Positions 63,553 to 64,000 of a stretch of 64,000 bases of DNA are shown piece by piece. Origin of the DNA: Siphonodentalium dalli. Lineage: Eukaryota; Mollusca; Scaphopoda; Gadilida; Siphonodentaliidae. A program made the position numbers and the translations under genes. Position 1 is the first letter of the stretch. Every line of letters begins with the position of its first letter. The notes below the pieces were generated by a model. That model was not told where the DNA came from. It searched no databases and worked only from the letters and a program-made list of their open reading frames with translations. The DNA lies in NCBI GenBank assembly GCA_032622095.1, contig CP136064.1, positions 279,459,614-279,523,613 on the forward strand. Reading direction: 5' to 3'.

Positions 63553-63700
63553 AGGGCTGTAACGATTCAGACCGTCGAGGTGCGATGCGAATCGCGATTT
63601 TACTATCACGGCGCGATGCGCATCGCGATTTTACTATCACGGTGCGATGCGCATCGCGATTTTACTATCACGGGGCGATGCGCATCGCGATGCTACAATT
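63553..63700. mobile_element. Possible hAT-type end with 32-bp subterminal tandem repeat
   Basis: TAGGGCTGTAACGATTCAGA resembles hAT termini. It is followed by GATGCGCATCGCGATTTTAC TATCACGG(C/T/G)GC, 3.5 copies, each with the palindrome GATGCGCATC/GCGATCGC-like. No opposite end was seen before 64000. Confidence 0.45.
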
Positions 63701-63970
63701 GACGGCTGTGAAAACTAGATGAACCACTAATCATTTTTCTCACCAGTGTTCACCTCAGCATATCCATTGAAGTAAATTATGGGACCTAACTAAAATGACC
63801 AAAATGCATGCATGGCCAGGTATTACAAGTAGTATATAATAGCTATTATAGTCCCCAGATCTGCCCATGCTGGAAGTTTTGAGTGGACAAGTTTGTATAT
63901 CTGACTATTGATAACTCTGCTTACATGCATTGTTTTTACATCGTTCGCACCCTCCCGAGAACCGAGTAAC

Positions 63971-64000
63971 TTAAAGGTACTCAATCCGATAAAACTCATC
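63971..64000. mobile_element. Foldback/MITE family D, start of a copy cut by the window edge
   Basis: TTAAAGGTACTCAATCCGAT AAAACTC is identical to the start of the copy at 60471. Confidence 0.6.

Overview
This is eukaryotic, AT-rich, non-coding-dominated DNA: split genes with canonical GT/AG introns, an ATT-tailed LINE, Helitron-like ends, many TTAA-flanked (piggyBac-type) miniature elements, foldback elements and long satellites. The style (short palindromic MITEs, Helitron-like non-autonomous elements, abundant minisatellites, a PRAME/LRRC14-type gene, an RDH-type gene with an N-terminal anchor) suits a marine invertebrate, possibly a mollusc. That placement is an inference, not proof. There is one 100-base assembly gap (31350-31449).

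Two host genes are supported. (1) A leucine-rich-repeat gene of the LRRC14/PRAME type on the + strand: four exons at 6349-6450, 9546-9638, 14158-14327 and 23516-24253 (stop) join with compatible phases (1, 1, 0) into 366 visible residues. The 5' exon(s) lie outside the window. (2) The first coding exon (57618-57951) of a membrane-anchored short-chain dehydrogenase/reductase of the retinol-dehydrogenase type, ending in the middle of the Rossmann-fold glycine motif. Its later exons were not found before the window ends. A third protein-coding stretch (17438-19240) is the reverse transcriptase of a 5'-truncated L2/CR1-like LINE.

Layout: 1-2121 MITEs; 2122-6312 a 67-bp satellite; 6349-24253 the LRR gene, whose introns hold the 51-bp, 61-bp and 17-bp arrays, nested foldback elements and a 5.4-kb inverted-repeat element split by the LINE; 24254-31349 foldback and MITE copies; 31618-34982 short arrays, a telomere-like tract and Helitron-like elements; 38212-39113 a Helitron with a relic reading frame; 40598-42170 a homogeneous 20-bp satellite; 42441-55195 MITEs, TIR elements and arrays; 57618-58905 the SDR exon and the array grown from its splice donor; 59021-61775 further TIR elements; 62245-63138 an ATC-rich array; a cut-off foldback copy at the right edge.

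Two themes stand out. First, at least four tandem arrays appear to have grown from a piece of a mobile element that also occurs once elsewhere in the window, and two more have grown across the exon-intron donor junctions of the two host genes. Second, a 69-bp near-perfect hairpin bounded by CCCTGTG occurs 13 times almost unchanged inside at least three MITE families with unrelated ends, as if it were a mobile cassette carried by other elements.
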